This document shows positions 1 through 8,663 of a DNA stretch of 64,000 bases, piece after piece. The DNA comes from Planctomicrobium sp051465645 (GTDB taxonomy: Bacteria > Planctomycetota > Planctomycetia > Planctomycetales > Planctomycetaceae). Under the pieces are notes generated by a model that made no database searches, was not told where the DNA came from, and was given only the letters and a program-made list of their open reading frames with translations. Within the stretch, counting starts at the first letter, position 1. The number at the start of each line of letters is the position of its first letter. The stretch covers positions 186,001 through 250,000 of the forward strand of contig NZ_CP195790.1 in assembly GCF_051465645.1 (NCBI RefSeq). Direction: 5' to 3'. A program made the position numbers and the translations under genes.

Positions 1-241
1 CCATTTCATCTGCAGAACGTGGCGACAGGCTGTACGTTCCCGGCAGGTCGACCACCTGCACGTCGTGCCCGTTGTGCTTGAAGCTCCCCAGCTTCTTTTC
101 AACAGTGACCCCGGGAAAGTTTCCGATCCGGGCTTTGCCACCGGTCAGGCCGTTAAACAGCGTGCTCTTGCCAGTGTTCGGATTTCCGATCAGAGCAATG
201 GTCAGTGACTTCGACGCAGCAGGTGGAGCAACCGAGGACAT
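1..241 (-). CDS. feoB: Ferrous iron transporter FeoB, N-terminal part (partial)
   Basis: Only the first 80 residues lie in the window; the gene runs off the left edge. The protein begins MSSVAPPAASKS and shows the G-protein domain typical of FeoB: the G1 P-loop GNPNTGKST at about residues 18-26, a switch I region ending in GNFPGVTVEKK, and the G3 motif DLPGTYS near residue 67. FeoB couples a cytoplasmic GTPase to an inner-membrane Fe(II) channel. It is the third gene of a minus-strand operon after two FeoA-like genes, with a 132-base gap to the nearer one. The membrane domain is not visible, so full-length status is unknown. Confidence 0.93.
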   Translation of the reverse strand, partial: MSSVAPPAASKSLTIALIGNPNTGKSTLFNGLTGGKARIGNFPGVTVEKKLGSFKHNGHDVQVVDLPGTYSLSPRSADEM

Positions 242-373
242 AATCAAGCTTTGTTTCGAGGAAATCGCCTTGGGGCAACTGCGTTCCGGGATCAAGATCT
301 CAAGTACTTTGAGTGACGAAAGATGGTCATTGCCTTGCCCTTCTTTCGATCTGAATCCAACAGTTGGACAGGT

Positions 374-604
374 CTATTGCAGGAGTGAGATCGAGACCCG
401 TTTCGCTTCGGACTTTCTGAGTGAGAGCCGGTAGCCACGAATGGCGTACTCCACAGGATCACCTAATGGGGCGAAACCAATGACGGTGATCTCTTCGCCA
501 TCGGTGAGTCCCATCTCCATGAGACGCGTGGCAATTGCATCATCTCCTGAGATTTCCAGAATGGTTGCCCGTTGTCCAATTCGATTCAGTTCGGCAAGTG
601 TCAT
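374..604 (-). CDS. feoA: FeoA-domain protein (second FeoA of the operon)
   Basis: A 76-residue protein with the SH3-like FeoA fold pattern: an N-terminal TLAELNRIGQRATI strand, the helix and turn ATRLMEMGLTDGEEITVIG, then a C-terminal strand RGYRLSLRKSEAKRVSI. FeoA is a small cytoplasmic protein that associates with FeoB and supports Fe(II) transport. The length is normal for the family. It starts with ATG, lies between the first FeoA gene and feoB on the minus strand, and is probably co-transcribed with both. Which of the two FeoA proteins contacts FeoB cannot be told from sequence. Confidence 0.9.
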   Translation of the reverse strand: MTLAELNRIGQRATILEISGDDAIATRLMEMGLTDGEEITVIGFAPLGDPVEYAIRGYRLSLRKSEAKRVSISLLQ

Positions 605-687
605 GGAAATGGTGTGATGTCAAAGAGAGGGAGTGGGAGAGAACCAATGCCGCAATCATTCTGGATTGCAGATTGGATATTGAACGT

Positions 688-942
688 TCAGGGGTGGGAT
701 TTTGCCGAGACTGCGTCGGTGTGAATCTCAACGAGAATCATGACAGACGAATCACAGCGGAAACTGAGACGTTGATTGCCGATCGCGATGATGCTGGGTT
801 CCCCAGGTCGCACGACTTCGATGACAGCTCCCTCGCGAAACCCGAGTTCTTCTAGTCGGTGTCTCAGCTCGTTTGCCCCCTCCATGTCAACAATGTGGCC
901 ACGTTGCCCTGCGCTCATCGCACTCAACGGGAGTATGACCAC
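688..942 (-). CDS. feoA: FeoA-domain protein (first gene of the Feo operon)
   Basis: An 84-residue FeoA-like protein: LPLSAMSAGQRGHIVDM, then RHRLEELGFREGAVIEVVR, and a C-terminal strand with GNQRLSFRCDSSVMILV. It is a paralogue of the next gene, not a duplicate, as the two differ along most of their length. The start used here is GTG at 942; an in-frame ATG at 918 would remove eight residues, and the frame stays open upstream, so the exact start is uncertain. It follows a candidate promoter and a palindromic operator, so it is taken as the first gene of the iron-uptake operon. Confidence 0.87.
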   Translation of the reverse strand: MVILPLSAMSAGQRGHIVDMEGANELRHRLEELGFREGAVIEVVRPGEPSIIAIGNQRLSFRCDSSVMILVEIHTDAVSAKSHP

Positions 943-1048
943 AGCAGATCCTGACTTTGGGGCGAGTGGACGACGGGTCGGCTGACCACAACATCCAAGG
1001 GAATTTTCAACGTTTTTCGAAACCGGGAGTTGGTTGAGTGAACCTTGT

Positions 1049-1063
1049 TGAGACTAAGTCTCA
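1049..1063 (-). promoter_or_regulatory. 15-bp palindromic operator, candidate iron-regulator site
   Basis: TGAGACTAAGTCTCA is a perfect 7-1-7 inverted repeat. It lies about 105 bases upstream of the first FeoA gene and just downstream of a candidate -10 box. The 7-1-7 layout is that of sites bound by Fur-type dimers, and Feo operons are classical Fur or DtxR targets. The palindrome is seen directly; the identity of the regulator is inferred. Confidence 0.5.
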
Positions 1064-1077
1064 GTAGTGTTCTCGAT

Positions 1078-1105
1078 ATTGTAGCGGTGTCTCATCGGAT
1101 TTCAA
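1078..1105 (-). promoter_or_regulatory. Candidate sigma-70-type promoter of the Feo operon
   Basis: Read on the minus strand, TTGAAA (1105 to 1100) is followed after 16 bases by TACAAT (1083 to 1078). Transcription would start near 1071, placing the palindromic operator at about +9 to +23, a position suited to repression. Planctomycete promoter consensus is poorly defined, so this is tentative. The rest of the 943-1388 gap shows nothing else recognisable. Confidence 0.4.
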
Positions 1106-1388
1106 AAGGGATCAAGGAACTCATGCGACCGAGAAATCGCCAGATGGCATCAACAACAGGCGATTTCTGCAAGAAAGCAGAATGAAGGAATTTGGAATGC
1201 GTGCGATTCCAGGCTGACTTCGCTGACAAATCGCCTGCCGGGAGGCAATCGGAATGTCACAAAGGGTTCAGGCGAGAAAACAGAACGGGAGAGTGAGCCG
1301 TACAGCGTAGAGACGGCTCTGGGAAGCATGAACAGTGAATGAGTTGTCACCAGAACCGGTCTCGCGGACTCGGATCAATGTTCACTGC

Positions 1389-3485
1389 TCAATGATTTAC
1401 GGCGAATTCACTGCTATTGAGGTAAGCCCAATAGACGTCTTTCAGGCTTTCGGCCAGCGCGACCTGATACGGGATGTTCCGCTCGGCTTTCGCTCGAATC
1501 GAGCGTTTGACAAGGTCGCCAATCTTGTTCAGCTCGTCTTCAGAAGGGACCCGAGACAGAGCAGCAAGAGAAAGTTGACGGATTCGCTCTGACTCATGCC
1601 AACCTCTGTGGTTGATGACCTGAGAGAGGACCCGACTCTTCTCGATGTCGGTTGCTTTGAGAACGAGGTCGCCATTGATCATCATCAAGGCTTGCGTCAG
1701 CGTACCGTCGAAGGTGCTGGATTCGCTGTTCTCTTCGGTTTCTACTGAGGTATAGAACCGCGAAAGCCACTCTTCCCGATTTGATTCGACCTGTCGATCA
1801 AACAGTGTGCTGGAGTTCGCCGTGTTGGCGATCAGTAGAGAGTCATAGAGTTGTTCGGCTGTGAGAGGTTTCACGTACATGCGGGTGAACAAGGCGAAAT
1901 CACCGAGTTCAGGCGTATCTCCCAGCTGCTTTTCTGGAACCTGACTGCTCAACTGGTAGGCGTCCGACAGGCAAATCCAGCGGACAAGTCGTTTGACGTC
2001 GTAATCGCTGGCAACGAATGCGGCTGTCAGTTGTTCGAGCAACTCTGGATGGCTGACCGGAGTTTGCGGTCCCATGTTGTCGATGGGATTGGTGAATCCG
2101 TATCCAAAAAACTGAGCCCAGGTCCGATTTACGAACGCACGAGCGGTTTGTGGATGATCCCCGCTGAACAGGAGGTCTGCCAGTTGATCACGCAGTGGCG
2201 ATCGAGGTTCAGTCATCACCTCGACCCCGCTGTAGCTCGGGTAGGCGACCTGCAAAACCCCTTTCAGGCTTTCGTAGAACGTCGGTCCAAATGTGTCGTT
2301 GTTGACTAACTCTCGGGTGTAGATGGTTTCATTCTTCTTAGGATCGAATGCCATCGACTCTTTGATTTTTGTTTGCTGGAAGAACGCATTCAGTTCCCAG
2401 AATTTGGACTGCTCCCAGTTCTTGATCTCCGGGTGCTGATGGCATTGTGCACACTGCAACTGCTGGCATAGCAGGATTCTTGCAGCAATTGCTGTTGCGG
2501 GGACCGCCTGATTGTTCAGATGGGCCAGCAGGAAGTTGGCAGGTCCATTCTCTTGAGTTCCGACGGCGGCAATCAGTTCTTCAACCGTGTCACGCCATGG
2601 ACGGTTCTCTCGGAACTGGCGATTCAGCCACGCATAGAGCGTTTCCCGATGAATTCCCTTCACGCGAGCGCGACCGACGAGGAGATTGGTCCAGACCGAT
2701 GCCTGATGTCTGGCGAATTCCGGATTCACCAGCAAACGATCCAGTACGTCCGCTCGCTTGTTGTCTTGATTGCTGTTGAGGAACTGTTCTGTTTCCTTGG
2801 TCGTAGGAATACGGCCAGCAACGTCCAGATAAATACGTCGAATCCATTCCGAATCGGAAGCAACAGGACCAGCAGAGACGCCGGCTTCCTTCTGCATCTG
2901 TTGCAGCTCATTGTTGATGAGTTGCACGATGCCTGTATCAGAACTTGGGAGTGGTCGAGTCGGTTTGTTAGGTCGACTTGGGATTGAGACTGCGTGGATA
3001 TTGTCAGCCTGAGAGTTCTCCCCGTTTCGCATTGGAACGGCTGGGAGAGTGATCTCTGGGATGATCGATGGTCCTGCCGAATCGGTGTTGGACGAGTCTG
3101 AGTGCGTCACCGAGTGTTCAGACTGAGCAAGGTCAACGGACGCTGATTGTCCATTGTTTCGCGGCCAAAATGAGATGGTCGCGAGAAGCAGAAGTGATGC
3201 ACCAATCGCAGGAATGAGAAACAGGCGGCGTGTTGGCCTTTTGACGGATACCGGTTCTTCCTGCGGTGGAGCTGATGGCTTGTAGACAGGCATTTCTGTC
3301 GAGCCCGCTCCAGCGGCATCCCAGTAGAGTTCCCCGTGCAACTCCATAGCTTCGATGTAGAGGCGGAGTGCGTCGCGGTCTTGAAGTGTGATCGCTTGAA
3401 GTCGCTCAATCTCTTTCTGTGTGGCGATCTCTTCGCAGAGATTCTCCACAACTTGCAAGATGAATTGGCGTTCGCGACTGGTCAC
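1389..3485 (-). CDS. Anti-sigma-like domain fused to a DUF1549/DUF1553 haem-motif protein
   Basis: A 698-residue protein. Residues 1-55 (LCEEIATQKEIERLQ, then RDALRLYIEAMELHGELYW) resemble the cytoplasmic sigma-binding head of planctomycete FecR/anti-sigma proteins. A basic stretch and a single membrane span (LFLIPAIGASLLLLATIS, about 88-107) follow, then a Ser/Pro-rich linker. From about 185 on come DUF1549 (SEWIRRIYLDVAGRIP), a CxxCH motif in CAQCHQHP near 343-350 that could bind one c-type haem, and DUF1553 (RAFVNRTWAQFFGYG, VKRLVRWICLSDAYQLS). Family members are usually secreted without such a head. The gene for an ECF sigma factor lies directly upstream (3618-4166), so the head probably controls that sigma factor while the outer part acts in the periplasm. 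Substrate and reaction are unknown. Confidence 0.85.
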   Translation of the reverse strand: MTSRERQFILQVVENLCEEIATQKEIERLQAITLQDRDALRLYIEAMELHGELYWDAAGAGSTEMPVYKPSAPPQEEPVSVKRPTRRLFLIPAIGASLLLLATISFWPRNNGQSASVDLAQSEHSVTHSDSSNTDSAGPSIIPEITLPAVPMRNGENSQADNIHAVSIPSRPNKPTRPLPSSDTGIVQLINNELQQMQKEAGVSAGPVASDSEWIRRIYLDVAGRIPTTKETEQFLNSNQDNKRADVLDRLLVNPEFARHQASVWTNLLVGRARVKGIHRETLYAWLNRQFRENRPWRDTVEELIAAVGTQENGPANFLLAHLNNQAVPATAIAARILLCQQLQCAQCHQHPEIKNWEQSKFWELNAFFQQTKIKESMAFDPKKNETIYTRELVNNDTFGPTFYESLKGVLQVAYPSYSGVEVMTEPRSPLRDQLADLLFSGDHPQTARAFVNRTWAQFFGYGFTNPIDNMGPQTPVSHPELLEQLTAAFVASDYDVKRLVRWICLSDAYQLSSQVPEKQLGDTPELGDFALFTRMYVKPLTAEQLYDSLLIANTANSSTLFDRQVESNREEWLSRFYTSVETEENSESSTFDGTLTQALMMINGDLVLKATDIEKSRVLSQVINHRGWHESERIRQLSLAALSRVPSEDELNKIGDLVKRSIRAKAERNIPYQVALAESLKDVYWAYLNSSEFAVNH

Positions 3486-3617
3486 GGTACTACTCGAATG
3501 AAACGGTTTGAAATACCCTGGAATTCCCAGGCGTTAATTACTGATTCTCTTGCTACTGACTGAAATGGCAGTCAGTGAACACGTCTTGAAATTTTGTCTG
3601 TTACTGCGTTGAAATTT

Positions 3618-4166
3618 CTAAGTAGGAACTTCAGTGGCAAGTTGTCTGTGAATGCAATCGAGCAGGATCTTTCGAATTCGCCCGAGTGACTGATACACCG
3701 AATTTGCTGGACGCCCTAACTGGACTGCAAGGTCTTTACCGGAATGCCCAGGTTGATAACGCTGCTCGATGAGTTCGCGGTCACTGGCTTGTAACTTTGA
3801 AAGGCAATGGTGCAACGCTTCTCGTCGCAGTTCTTGCTCTCCCGAAATTTGGGCTGCTTCTTCAGCAACCGCGGCCACGAACTCTTCAGAAAACGTGAGC
3901 TTCTCTCGTCGGAATCGCTGCCTGTGCTTGAGGATTTCAAATTTGGCAATCTGACGCGCCCAGCTGAGGAAGTTTGTGTCGACCACAAACTGGTCAAGCT
4001 TGGCCCAGATGACCAGATTCGTTTCCTGCAATATTTCTTCTGCACTGTGGACGTTGCCGACCTGTGCAAGAATGAATAGGTACACCGCTCGCTGTGACCG
4101 CGTGAAGAGTTGGACAAACTCTTCGCTCGGAATAATACGAGGCCGAATTTCCTCTGAGTCTGCCAC
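3618..4166 (-). CDS. ECF RNA polymerase sigma factor, planctomycete type
   Basis: A 182-residue sigma-70 family protein with region 2 (FVQLFTRSQRAVYLFILA, the core-binding SAEEILQETNLVIWAKLDQF and the LSWARQIAKFEILKHRQRF segment) and region 4 with a helix-turn-helix near the C-terminus (SDRELIEQRYQPGHSG, LGRPANSVYQSLGRIRKIL). It lacks regions 1 and 3, as ECF factors do. It stands 132 bases upstream of the anti-sigma/DUF1549 gene on the same strand, the usual sigma then anti-sigma order. Its regulon probably includes its own operon; the signal is unknown. Confidence 0.9.
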   Translation of the reverse strand: MADSEEIRPRIIPSEEFVQLFTRSQRAVYLFILAQVGNVHSAEEILQETNLVIWAKLDQFVVDTNFLSWARQIAKFEILKHRQRFRREKLTFSEEFVAAVAEEAAQISGEQELRREALHHCLSKLQASDRELIEQRYQPGHSGKDLAVQLGRPANSVYQSLGRIRKILLDCIHRQLATEVPT

Positions 4167-4187
4167 GTCAGTTCCTACATCGACTCA

Positions 4188-4230
4188 AACAGAAAATGAG
4201 GAACAAGGTACCCGCTCCTGTTCCTCATTT
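4188..4230 (-). terminator. Intrinsic terminator after the DUF1501 gene
   Basis: The 11-bp arms AAATGAGGAAC (4194-4204) and GTTCCTCATTT (4220-4230) form a hairpin with a 15-base loop. On the minus strand it is followed by a T-rich run (TTTTCTGTTTG). It separates the DUF1501 gene from the sigma factor gene, suggesting two transcription units. Confidence 0.6.
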
Positions 4231-4385
4231 CCTGTTGTTCCCCAATCAAAATGACAGTGCTCAACGAATTGAGATGCCAGTTCGATTCCAAGTTCCGTTT
4301 CGCTTCAAATAGCTCGGCCCTGATAAACGTGACTGCAGGTCAAATGCCGGAAGAACGATTCGACCGGCGATTGCTCTGCTGCGAT

Positions 4386-5660
4386 TTAGCTGATCAAGCC
4401 TTTGATTGGTTGACCGCCATTTGCAAGTGGCATTGGACGACCACGTTTTGACGTGTGGACGGTGTTCAACGGGATTCGCAGTGCATGAGCGATTGTTGCC
4501 CAGAGATCACCTGGAAGGTAACTCTCGCTGATGATGCGGTCACCGTCTTCGTTGGTGGCACCGATTGCCTGTCCGCCCTTCAGTCCACCACCCCCGACAA
4601 GCAGCGACCAGCTGGTTGCCCAGTGATCTCGCCCGACGTTCTGGTTGATACGTGGAGTACGACCGAACTCGCCCATACAGACAATCGTGACGTTCTCCAG
4701 CATTCCGCGCTGTTCAAGGTCACGGGTCAGGCCAGCAATTCCGGTGTCCAACTGTGGCAGGTTGGTATTCTTCAGACGATTGAAAACATCGTCATGCAAG
4801 TCCCAGCCACCTGGGAACTGAACTTCGATGAATGGAACGCCCTTCTCCACCAGTCGACGGGCCATCAGCAGCATGTCACCGAACTGGTGCCCGCCGTATG
4901 ACTGGCGGACTTCAGGCGCTTCTTCGGCAACTTTGAATGCTGACATCTGCGAAGAGGTCATCAGGTTGATGGCCTTCTTATAGACGTCCTGGTGCGCCTG
5001 TCCGGCGTCGCCACGGTTGGAGCGAATGAAGTTTGTTTCAATCGTTCCCAGCATCTGGAGACGCTGGTTCAAACGCTGAGCGTCCATCCCGTCCATCTTG
5101 GCGTTCTGAATATTGCCGCGTCCATCCACCACGAATGGGGCATGTGACATTCCGAGGAAGCCTGGATTCATGCTTCCACCTCCGATGGAGATGAAGGCCG
5201 GAATTTCCAGCTCTTTGCGCTTTGGAGCGAGTTCGTAGCTGACGACCGAACCGAACGGTGGGTGAACCACGGTTGGGTTTGGAACGTAAGCACTATGCAT
5301 GTAGTAAGTACCACGCATGTGATCGGCTTCTCGGGTGCTCATTGAGCGTACAACCGAGAGTTTGTCCATCACCTTGGCGATTTCCGGAAGCTGCTCCGAA
5401 ATCTGCAGGTCACCCTTGGTGCTGATCGGTTTGAATTCGCCGCCGTTCTTTGAGTTCGGCTTCAAATCCCACATGTCGATTGTCGGAGCTCCGCCGTTCA
5501 ACCAGATGAGGATGCACGCCTTCTGGTTGGACTTCACTTCCGCAGCATTTGCCTGAAGATGCGACAGGAAGTGCGATGCCCCTAATGCCGTTGCTCCTCC
5601 CATTGCCATGTGGCTCAGGAAGTGGCGTCGAGACATACCGGTTGGAATCGTGTCGAACAT
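4386..5660 (-). CDS. DUF1501 secreted protein (alkaline-phosphatase-like fold), Tat substrate
   Basis: About 424 residues from ATG at 5660; an in-frame ATG at 5693 lacks a ribosome site. The N-terminus has a twin-arginine signal, SRRHFLSHMAMGGATALG, with cleavage likely after LQANAA. DUF1501 landmarks follow: ILIWLNGGAPTIDMWD, SVRSMSTREADHMRGTYY, VPFIEVQFPGGWDLHDDVF, and MGEFGRTPRINQNVGRDHW near the C-terminus. DUF1501 proteins share the alkaline phosphatase/sulfatase fold, but their substrate is not known. It follows a DUF1549/DUF1553 gene on the same strand. That pair recurs many times in planctomycete genomes and the two products probably work together outside the cytoplasm. Confidence 0.88.
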   Translation of the reverse strand: MFDTIPTGMSRRHFLSHMAMGGATALGASHFLSHLQANAAEVKSNQKACILIWLNGGAPTIDMWDLKPNSKNGGEFKPISTKGDLQISEQLPEIAKVMDKLSVVRSMSTREADHMRGTYYMHSAYVPNPTVVHPPFGSVVSYELAPKRKELEIPAFISIGGGSMNPGFLGMSHAPFVVDGRGNIQNAKMDGMDAQRLNQRLQMLGTIETNFIRSNRGDAGQAHQDVYKKAINLMTSSQMSAFKVAEEAPEVRQSYGGHQFGDMLLMARRLVEKGVPFIEVQFPGGWDLHDDVFNRLKNTNLPQLDTGIAGLTRDLEQRGMLENVTIVCMGEFGRTPRINQNVGRDHWATSWSLLVGGGGLKGGQAIGATNEDGDRIISESYLPGDLWATIAHALRIPLNTVHTSKRGRPMPLANGGQPIKGLIS

Positions 5661-5739
5661 GTTTGAGGTCTTTCTGCTCTTTACGAACAACATTGTCAGT
5701 GCGAGACAGCCGAACCTGTTGGATTTCGTCTGTCCGATG

Positions 5740-5776
5740 CGGTTGCTCGAATCTGATTGTCAGATTCGAGCAACCG
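5740..5776. repeat. Perfect 17-bp hairpin between the DUF1549/DUF1553 and DUF1501 genes
   Basis: The arms 5740-5756 and 5760-5776 are perfectly complementary around a 3-base loop. The hairpin sits in the 214-base gap of the two-gene minus-strand operon. No T-run follows on that strand, so it is a poor terminator; an mRNA-processing or stability element, or an attenuator, is possible. Confidence 0.6.
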
Positions 5777-5874
5777 TTGTTGGCCCGCACCGTTTTTCTT
5801 TATCAGGACAATGGCACGGCTTGCTTGCTGATGCCTGTGATCCTGATTCTGTACTACTGAAATTCAAAAGTCTC

Positions 5875-7542
5875 TTAGTGATTGACGATGAACTCGTTGG
5901 AGTTCAGGAGAGCCCAGTACAGGTCCTGATAGGCTCGGACCGGATCTCGTTCTGATGCCATCAATCGTTGCAGCTGACGGATTTCGCCTTTGTCAGGACG
6001 TCGTCCAAGTGCTGCGATAAACATGATTTCAACACGGCTCGCGTCGTTTCTGTGACGTGGGTCAGACAGAACTGACGTGACGAAACTTCCCTTCTCTCCG
6101 TTGATCGCTTTCTGTACCAAGGCACCGTTCATCATCAACAGAGCTTGTGGAATACTTCCGCTGAAGAGAGTTGGTTCGTCATCTTCGTTTCCACCAAAAA
6201 TACGGAGGAAGTCAGTCAACCATCGTTCGCGTTCTCGCTGATCGCCTGTCAAGATTGCTCCACTGCCGTCTGCACTGGTGGCAATCATGAGCGAGTCGTA
6301 CAACTGCTCGGCCTGCATGGTTTTGACATACATATGGCTGAACAGCGGAACTTCGCCGGCTGACGGATTGTCGATTTCGTTCTTGCTGTTGTACTGACTC
6401 GTTAAATTATACGCCTGAGTATTGCAAATCCAACGGATCAGTTGTTTTACGTCATAGCCACGAGCGACGAATTCTTCTGTCAATCGTTCAACAACTTCCG
6501 GGTGACTTTCAGGGTTGTGAGGTCCCATGTCGTCGATTGGACGGGTGAAACCGTAACCCATGAAATGGCCCCATGTTCGGTTGACCATCGCTCGGGCTAG
6601 CTGATGCTGCGGATCAGTACGGCAGATCAACTTGGCGAGTTCTTCGCGGCGGTCCGGGGTGTCTCGTTCGATTTCGTTGCTGAGGTAGGTTGGGTACGCA
6701 ACCTGTACCAAACCGCCCCGGTTTTCGAAGTAGACTGGACCAGAGAAGTCTCGGTAAACGAGTTCCGAGTAATCGTCGACCATGCGGCCGGATTCAGGAT
6801 CGTACTTGTCGTGATCCTGACGACGGGCCTGACGGAAGAAGGCGTTGAATTCCCAGAACTGATTCTGCTTCCACTCGTTGAACGGGTGGTTATGGCACTG
6901 TGTGCATTGAACCTGCATCCCCAGGAAAATTCGGGCTGTGTTTGCGGTCGCTTCGACGTGGTACTCTTCCGAGTTCACGTTTCCGGCCAGCTGAGCCAGC
7001 AGGAAGTTGACGGCACCGTTTTCTTCAAAGTGCCCTTCTGCAGTCAGCAGGTCGTAAACAATGTCATTCCATGGACGGTTTCGAGCGAATGCTTCTCGCA
7101 GAAACTTTCGCATTCCAACCCGACTTGTCCGGTCAGGAGTGTTTCGTCCGATCAGAACATTGGTCCAGACTTCGGTGAAATTCCGGATGTAGTTGGGGTC
7201 AGCGAGCAGTTCTTCGATCAGTTTGGTGCGTTTGTCTTCAGACTTGTCATCGAGAAACGCCAACACCTTCTGGGCTGGTGGAATGTGCCCGACAATGTCC
7301 AGATAGACCCGACGAATCCACTCTTCATCTGAAGCGATCGCGCTTGGCTGGACTTCGTTGTCTTCCCAACCCTGTGCAATTTCACCATCAATGAACTGAA
7401 CAACGCGATCTGAAAGTCCAGTGCTGAACTTCTGGGGAGGGGCAGCAACAACAGTTGACGCTGCAAACAAAACCCCCAGCACGGCGAGAAATTGACTCGC
7501 TTTGAGAATGTTGTCTTTGTGCATCATGTTGTCCAGTTGCAT
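5875..7542 (-). CDS. DUF1549/DUF1553 secreted haem-motif protein
   Basis: A 555-residue protein with a Sec signal peptide (hydrophobic SQFLAVLGVLFAASTVVAA, cleavage near residue 34). DUF1549 covers about 50-260 (DEEWIRRVYLDIVGHIP) and carries the CxxCH motif CTQCHNHPFNEW near 213-224. DUF1553 follows (ARAMVNRTWGHFMGYGFTRP, VKQLIRWICNTQAYNLTSQ, FIAALGRRP). Start: ATG at 7542 with AAAGGGA a few bases upstream. It precedes the DUF1501 gene on the same strand. Unlike its paralogue at 1389-3485 it has no anti-sigma head, so it represents the usual form. A role in periplasmic or surface carbohydrate breakdown is often suggested for such pairs but is unproven. Confidence 0.9.
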   Translation of the reverse strand: MQLDNMMHKDNILKASQFLAVLGVLFAASTVVAAPPQKFSTGLSDRVVQFIDGEIAQGWEDNEVQPSAIASDEEWIRRVYLDIVGHIPPAQKVLAFLDDKSEDKRTKLIEELLADPNYIRNFTEVWTNVLIGRNTPDRTSRVGMRKFLREAFARNRPWNDIVYDLLTAEGHFEENGAVNFLLAQLAGNVNSEEYHVEATANTARIFLGMQVQCTQCHNHPFNEWKQNQFWEFNAFFRQARRQDHDKYDPESGRMVDDYSELVYRDFSGPVYFENRGGLVQVAYPTYLSNEIERDTPDRREELAKLICRTDPQHQLARAMVNRTWGHFMGYGFTRPIDDMGPHNPESHPEVVERLTEEFVARGYDVKQLIRWICNTQAYNLTSQYNSKNEIDNPSAGEVPLFSHMYVKTMQAEQLYDSLMIATSADGSGAILTGDQRERERWLTDFLRIFGGNEDDEPTLFSGSIPQALLMMNGALVQKAINGEKGSFVTSVLSDPRHRNDASRVEIMFIAALGRRPDKGEIRQLQRLMASERDPVRAYQDLYWALLNSNEFIVNH

Positions 7543-7758
7543 CTCATGTCCCTTTCAGATGGAAAGTGTATTTCAGGACATGGTTAGCGCCATTCCCCTG
7601 AAAAGATCTTCCCTTCAAAATGAATACCACGATTTCGCCTCAGACTGTTCGCTTCAAATCGAGACTTCTTATAGATTTTGTCACATTCATTTCGGTAATG
7701 CGAACGTTTTCGAGGGTCGAGACTGGTGCTTTCTCGAAGTTTCGTCGACTGTAAATTC

Positions 7759-8130
7759 CTATTTTAAAGCTTGTTGTGTCAATTTGATCATCGTTTTTTC
7801 TCCATTCTCGATGAATTCTGCGTTCCACTTGAACGTTTTCCCGTTCAGCTGCAGGTTCCCGGAGAAAATCATTGGTTCCGCGTTTAAGGCTTGGGGCTGC
7901 TCGGAATAATCCCCATGCTCGAATCGGTGGACGCTCCCCCGGTTCATGGAGACTGGGCCTTCATAGTTCAGATAGTGAATTCTGTGATCGGCGATTGGCA
8001 CTGCTTCAATGACGCATTCGGCAGTCGGTTGCGATAGAAGTCGCCACGTTTTCAGAATTCCATTGGACTCGAGCATGAGGTCCCAGTGAAGGTCCGGCCA
8101 ATCGTGGGTCAGGATTACGAATTGTGGCAT
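7759..8130 (-). CDS. Stand-alone DNA ligase D-type 3'-phosphoesterase domain protein
   Basis: A 123-residue protein starting MPQFVILTHDW at 8130. The stretch HDWPDLHWDLMLE matches the active-site segment of the LigD phosphoesterase (PE) domain, which in LigD reads close to H-x5-LHYDLRLE; the His and Asp residues that bind metal are kept. Further parts fit the family: LKTWRLLS, YEGPVSMNRGSVHRFEHGD, LQLNGKTFKW. PE domains trim 3'-phosphate and ribonucleotide ends during end joining. Here there is no ligase or polymerase domain attached and no Ku gene nearby. The protein is somewhat shorter than PE domains in LigD, so its in vivo role is open. Confidence 0.75.
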   Translation of the reverse strand: MPQFVILTHDWPDLHWDLMLESNGILKTWRLLSQPTAECVIEAVPIADHRIHYLNYEGPVSMNRGSVHRFEHGDYSEQPQALNAEPMIFSGNLQLNGKTFKWNAEFIENGEKTMIKLTQQALK

Positions 8131-8663
8131 GATTGTTTGTCGTCTGTTCGCATTAGCTGAATGTACTTCCACTGGTGTCGAATGGAGCTGTCATGCTTAC
8201 AGGAAGGTGATTGTGCGGAAAACCAAACGCTCTTGGCTGAGTGTTTTGCTGAAACGCATCGTGGACGGCCTTCCTGGTGTGAACTTGTTGGGGCTGGAAC
8301 GAATAGGCAGGTCGTTCTAGTAAATCTGTTATCTTCTTATATGAGTGATTGTTGTTTTATAGGCAGGGATTTCGCTATTCATGGTAATGAGCTCAACTGG
8401 AGTCTTCCTGTTGAGTGAGGGCGATTGTCAGCCTCTGGCGGGAATGGCTGTGTCTGACACTGAGAATTTATTAGGATATTTTTAAGGCCTGTCAGGTGAA
8501 ACTGACTACTAAAGTTGACTTTGCTTCTGGTTCATGAGCGTCTCACACAGGTTGAGTGTAGGCAAATCTGGACTGCTTCCGGGACTCGATCGTTTTTGTC
8601 TGTCCTGTTTCTGTCTTTCAGAACCTGTGACATCAATTCGGATTTTGCTCTAAGGGACTCTGG
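8131..8663. other. Intergenic region, no gene seen
   Basis: Divergent gap between the phosphoesterase (minus) and the kinase (plus). Short open frames here have no domain or codon support. The stretch 8450-8490 is AT-rich and may hold the kinase promoter, but no clear -35/-10 pair can be named. Confidence 0.4.
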
